Of a stretch of 64,000 nt of DNA, positions 62,177 through 64,000 are shown piece after piece. The notes under the pieces were generated by a model. That model was not told the DNA's origin and did not search any database. It saw only the letters and a program-made list of their open reading frames with translations. Numbering within the stretch: position 1 is the stretch's first letter; every line of letters starts with the position of its first letter. This DNA is from JABFWF01 sp035539135 (GTDB lineage Bacteria; Pseudomonadota; Gammaproteobacteria; Xanthomonadales; Xanthomonadaceae). The translations under genes and the position numbers were made by a program. The stretch is from NCBI GenBank assembly GCA_035539135.1, contig DATLJD010000013.1, positions 124,001-188,000 of the forward strand, written 5' to 3'.

Positions 62177-63286
62177 CTAGTCCAGCCGCTTGCGGAAGCG
62201 CAGCAGCGCCGCCGCCATCATCGCCACGGTGAAGGCGGCCAGCGCCAGCACTTCCGGCCACAGCTCGGCGAGGCCGGCGCCGCGCAGCATCACCCCGCGG
62301 ATCAGGCGCAGGAAGTGGGTCAGCGGCAGCAGTTCCGCCAGCCACTGCACCACTTTCGGCATCCCCGCGAACGGGAACATGAAGCCCGACAGCAGCACCG
62401 AGGGCAGGAACACGAAGAAGGTCATCTGCATCGCCTGGAACTGCGAGCGCGCGCGGGTCGAGATCAGCAGGCCGAGGGTGAGGTTGGCGAGGATCAGCAG
62501 CCCCGACGCCAGGTAGATGTCGAGCAGGCCGCCGCGCACCGGCACCCGGAACAGGAACACGCCGAGCAGTAGGATCACGGTGGTCTGCACCAGCCCGATC
62601 ACCGCGTAGGGCAGCACCTTGCCCACCATCAGCTCGCCGCCGCTGACCGGGGTGGCGATCAGCAGTTCCATGTTGCCGCGCTCGCGTTCGCGCACGATCG
62701 CGACGCTGGTGAACAGCACCATGGTCATGGTCAGGATCACGCCGATCAGGCCGGGCACGATGTTGATGGCCGAGCGCCGCTCCGGGTTGTAGAACGAGAC
62801 CACCGCGATCGGCTCCGCCGCCCGGTCCGGCAGCCGTCCGGCCTGCGCCGCCGCGGTCGCGCCGTCCAGCGGCGTGCGCGCCAGTTGCAGCGCCGCGCCC
62901 TGCACCACCGTGTCGGTGCCGTCCACCAGCACCTGCACCGCCTCGCGGCCTTCGCTGCGGCGGCGCTCGAAGTCCGGTGGCACCACGATGCCGACGCTGA
63001 TCTCGCCGCGGCGCAGCGCGCGCATGAGTTCCTGCGGCGTGCGCGCGGACAGGGCCGGCTCGACCACGCCGGTGGCCAGCATGTCCATCACCAGCGCGCG
63101 CGAGCCGGCGGTGTCCGCCTGGTCGGCGATGCCGGCCGACAGTCCGCGCAGGTTGAGGTTGATCGCGTAGCCGAACAGCACCAGCTGCAGCACCGGGATG
63201 CCGACGATCATCGCCAGGGTCAGGCGGTCGCGGCGCAGCTGGCGCAGTTCCTTGCGCATGACCGCGGACAGCCGCTGCAGGTTCAT
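62177..63286 (-). CDS. ABC-2 type export permease
   Basis: A 369-residue permease of the YhhJ/YbhR kind. It has one N-terminal helix (LTLAMIVGIPVLQLVLFGYAI), a large periplasmic loop, then five helices, with VRERERGNMELLIATPVSGGELMVGK and the FMFPFAGMP motif. It overlaps the ATPase gene by ATGA. Such pairs, often with a HlyD-type subunit, export drugs or lipids. Confidence 0.9.
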   Translation of the reverse strand: MNLQRLSAVMRKELRQLRRDRLTLAMIVGIPVLQLVLFGYAINLNLRGLSAGIADQADTAGSRALVMDMLATGVVEPALSARTPQELMRALRRGEISVGIVVPPDFERRRSEGREAVQVLVDGTDTVVQGAALQLARTPLDGATAAAQAGRLPDRAAEPIAVVSFYNPERRSAINIVPGLIGVILTMTMVLFTSVAIVRERERGNMELLIATPVSGGELMVGKVLPYAVIGLVQTTVILLLGVFLFRVPVRGGLLDIYLASGLLILANLTLGLLISTRARSQFQAMQMTFFVFLPSVLLSGFMFPFAGMPKVVQWLAELLPLTHFLRLIRGVMLRGAGLAELWPEVLALAAFTVAMMAAALLRFRKRLD

Positions 63287-64000
63287 GCCGCCGCCTCCGC
63301 GCGGCCGCGGGTGGCGGCGACGAACACGTCCTCGAGGTTGGGCGCGGTCGCGTCGACCTCGGCCTCGAGGCCGGCGTCGCGCAGGCGCGTGCGCAGCGCG
63401 TCCGCGTCGGCCCCGCGGTCGTCGGCGAGCACGCGCAGGGTGTTGCCGATCTGGGCGACGCTGAGCACGCCGGGCGCCCCGGCCAGCGCGCGGTGCGCCG
63501 CGCGCGGATCCCCGGCGTGCGCGAGCAGGGTGCGGCCCTCCAGCGCGGCCGCGAGGTCCGCCGGCGCGCCGTCGGCGACGAGCGCGCCGCGGTCGAGGAT
63601 GGCGAGGCGGTGGCAGCGCTCCGCCTCGTCCATGTAGTGGGTGGACACCAGCAGCGTGGTGCCGGCGTCGGCCAGCTCGAACAGGCGCTCCCAGAAGTCG
63701 CGCCGCGACTCCGGGTCCACCGCGCTGGTCGGCTCGTCGAGGAACAGCAGCTCGGGCTCGTGGATCACCGCCCCAGCCAGCGCGAGGCGCTGCTTCTGGC
63801 CGCCGCTCAGGGTTCCGGCGAGCTGCCGTTCGCGGTCGCCGAAGTGGTAGCGCTCGACCAGCTCGGCGATGCGGGTGCGCGCCCGCGCCTTCGGCAGACC
63901 CTGCACGGCGGCGAGGAACTCGAGGTTCTCGCGCACGCTGAGGTCCTCGAACAGCGAGAACCGCTGGGTCATGTAGCCGATCCGCCGGCGCAGCGCCTCG
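63283..64000 (-). CDS. ABC transporter ATP-binding protein (5' end beyond the window)
   Basis: The visible part begins after the Walker A motif and runs from the Q-loop (RIGYMTQRFSLFEDLSV) through the signature LSGGQKQRLALAGAVIHEP, Walker B ELLFLDEPTSAVDP and the H-loop STHYMDEAERC. The C-terminal 90 residues form the extra domain seen in YhhH/YbhF-type exporters. The start lies beyond 64000. Confidence 0.92.
   Translation of the reverse strand, partial: EALRRRIGYMTQRFSLFEDLSVRENLEFLAAVQGLPKARARTRIAELVERYHFGDRERQLAGTLSGGQKQRLALAGAVIHEPELLFLDEPTSAVDPESRRDFWERLFELADAGTTLLVSTHYMDEAERCHRLAILDRGALVADGAPADLAAALEGRTLLAHAGDPRAAHRALAGAPGVLSVAQIGNTLRVLADDRGADADALRTRLRDAGLEAEVDATAPNLEDVFVAATRGRAEAAA

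Overview
The window is about 64 kb of very GC-rich DNA with closely packed genes. Gene content points to a gammaproteobacterium of the Xanthomonadales (Lysobacteraceae, in the range of Lysobacter, Luteimonas or Thermomonas). The evidence is the metX-metB-hom operon behind a SAM-I riboswitch, the pyrG-kdsA-eno-ftsB-ispD-ispF-truD block followed by surE-pcm-yqaA-nlpD, and the petABC-sspA order. The genus cannot be fixed from sequence reading alone. I saw no rRNA, tRNA, insertion sequence, prophage or CRISPR array.

Region 1 (118-11346, minus strand) is the most distinctive. A PqqU/YncD-like TonB-dependent receptor is followed by a nine-gene, mostly overlapping cluster: a PQQ alcohol dehydrogenase with the Asp-Tyr-Asp motif of lanthanide enzymes, a lipid-anchored cytochrome c, caa3-type oxidase subunits II, I and III, a small membrane protein, CtaG, a YVTN beta-propeller and an XoxJ/MxaJ-like binding protein. 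Read together it is a self-contained chain from periplasmic alcohol (or aldehyde) to oxygen, with its own cofactor-uptake candidate.

Region 2 (11522-16080, mostly plus strand) holds an orphan NtrC-type sigma-54 activator. It is followed by a near-consensus sigma-54 promoter with an upstream inverted repeat, and by three envelope genes: a Gly/Tyr-rich BON protein, a Thr/Asp-rich lipoprotein and a DUF4142 lipoprotein. The block ends in a clear intrinsic terminator.

Region 3 (16080-30189) carries hom, metB and metX under a SAM-I riboswitch, a phytase-like propeller lipoprotein, an M23 peptidase, an HDOD protein, prfC, a hemolysin III protein, an Asp/Asn hydroxylase-sulfotransferase pair, and gspA-gspB.

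Region 4 (30214-34429) is a compact minus-strand trio: a cupredoxin, a c-di-GMP phosphodiesterase with a decayed GGDEF domain, and an outer-membrane barrel.

Region 5 (34683-64000) is mainly housekeeping: folP, ftsH, rlmE, yhbY, nlpD, yqaA, pcm, surE, truD, ispF, ispD, ftsB, eno, kdsA, pyrG, parE, an N-formylglutamate amidohydrolase, an M16 peptidase pair, sspA, the cytochrome bc1 operon, a lytic transglycosylase, miaB and an ABC-2 exporter cut by the window end.

Three intergenic gaps (near 23.1, 25.0 and 50.2 kb) hold copies of one palindromic element of about 106 bp whose stems show compensatory base changes. This is a dispersed repeat family that the gene list does not explain.
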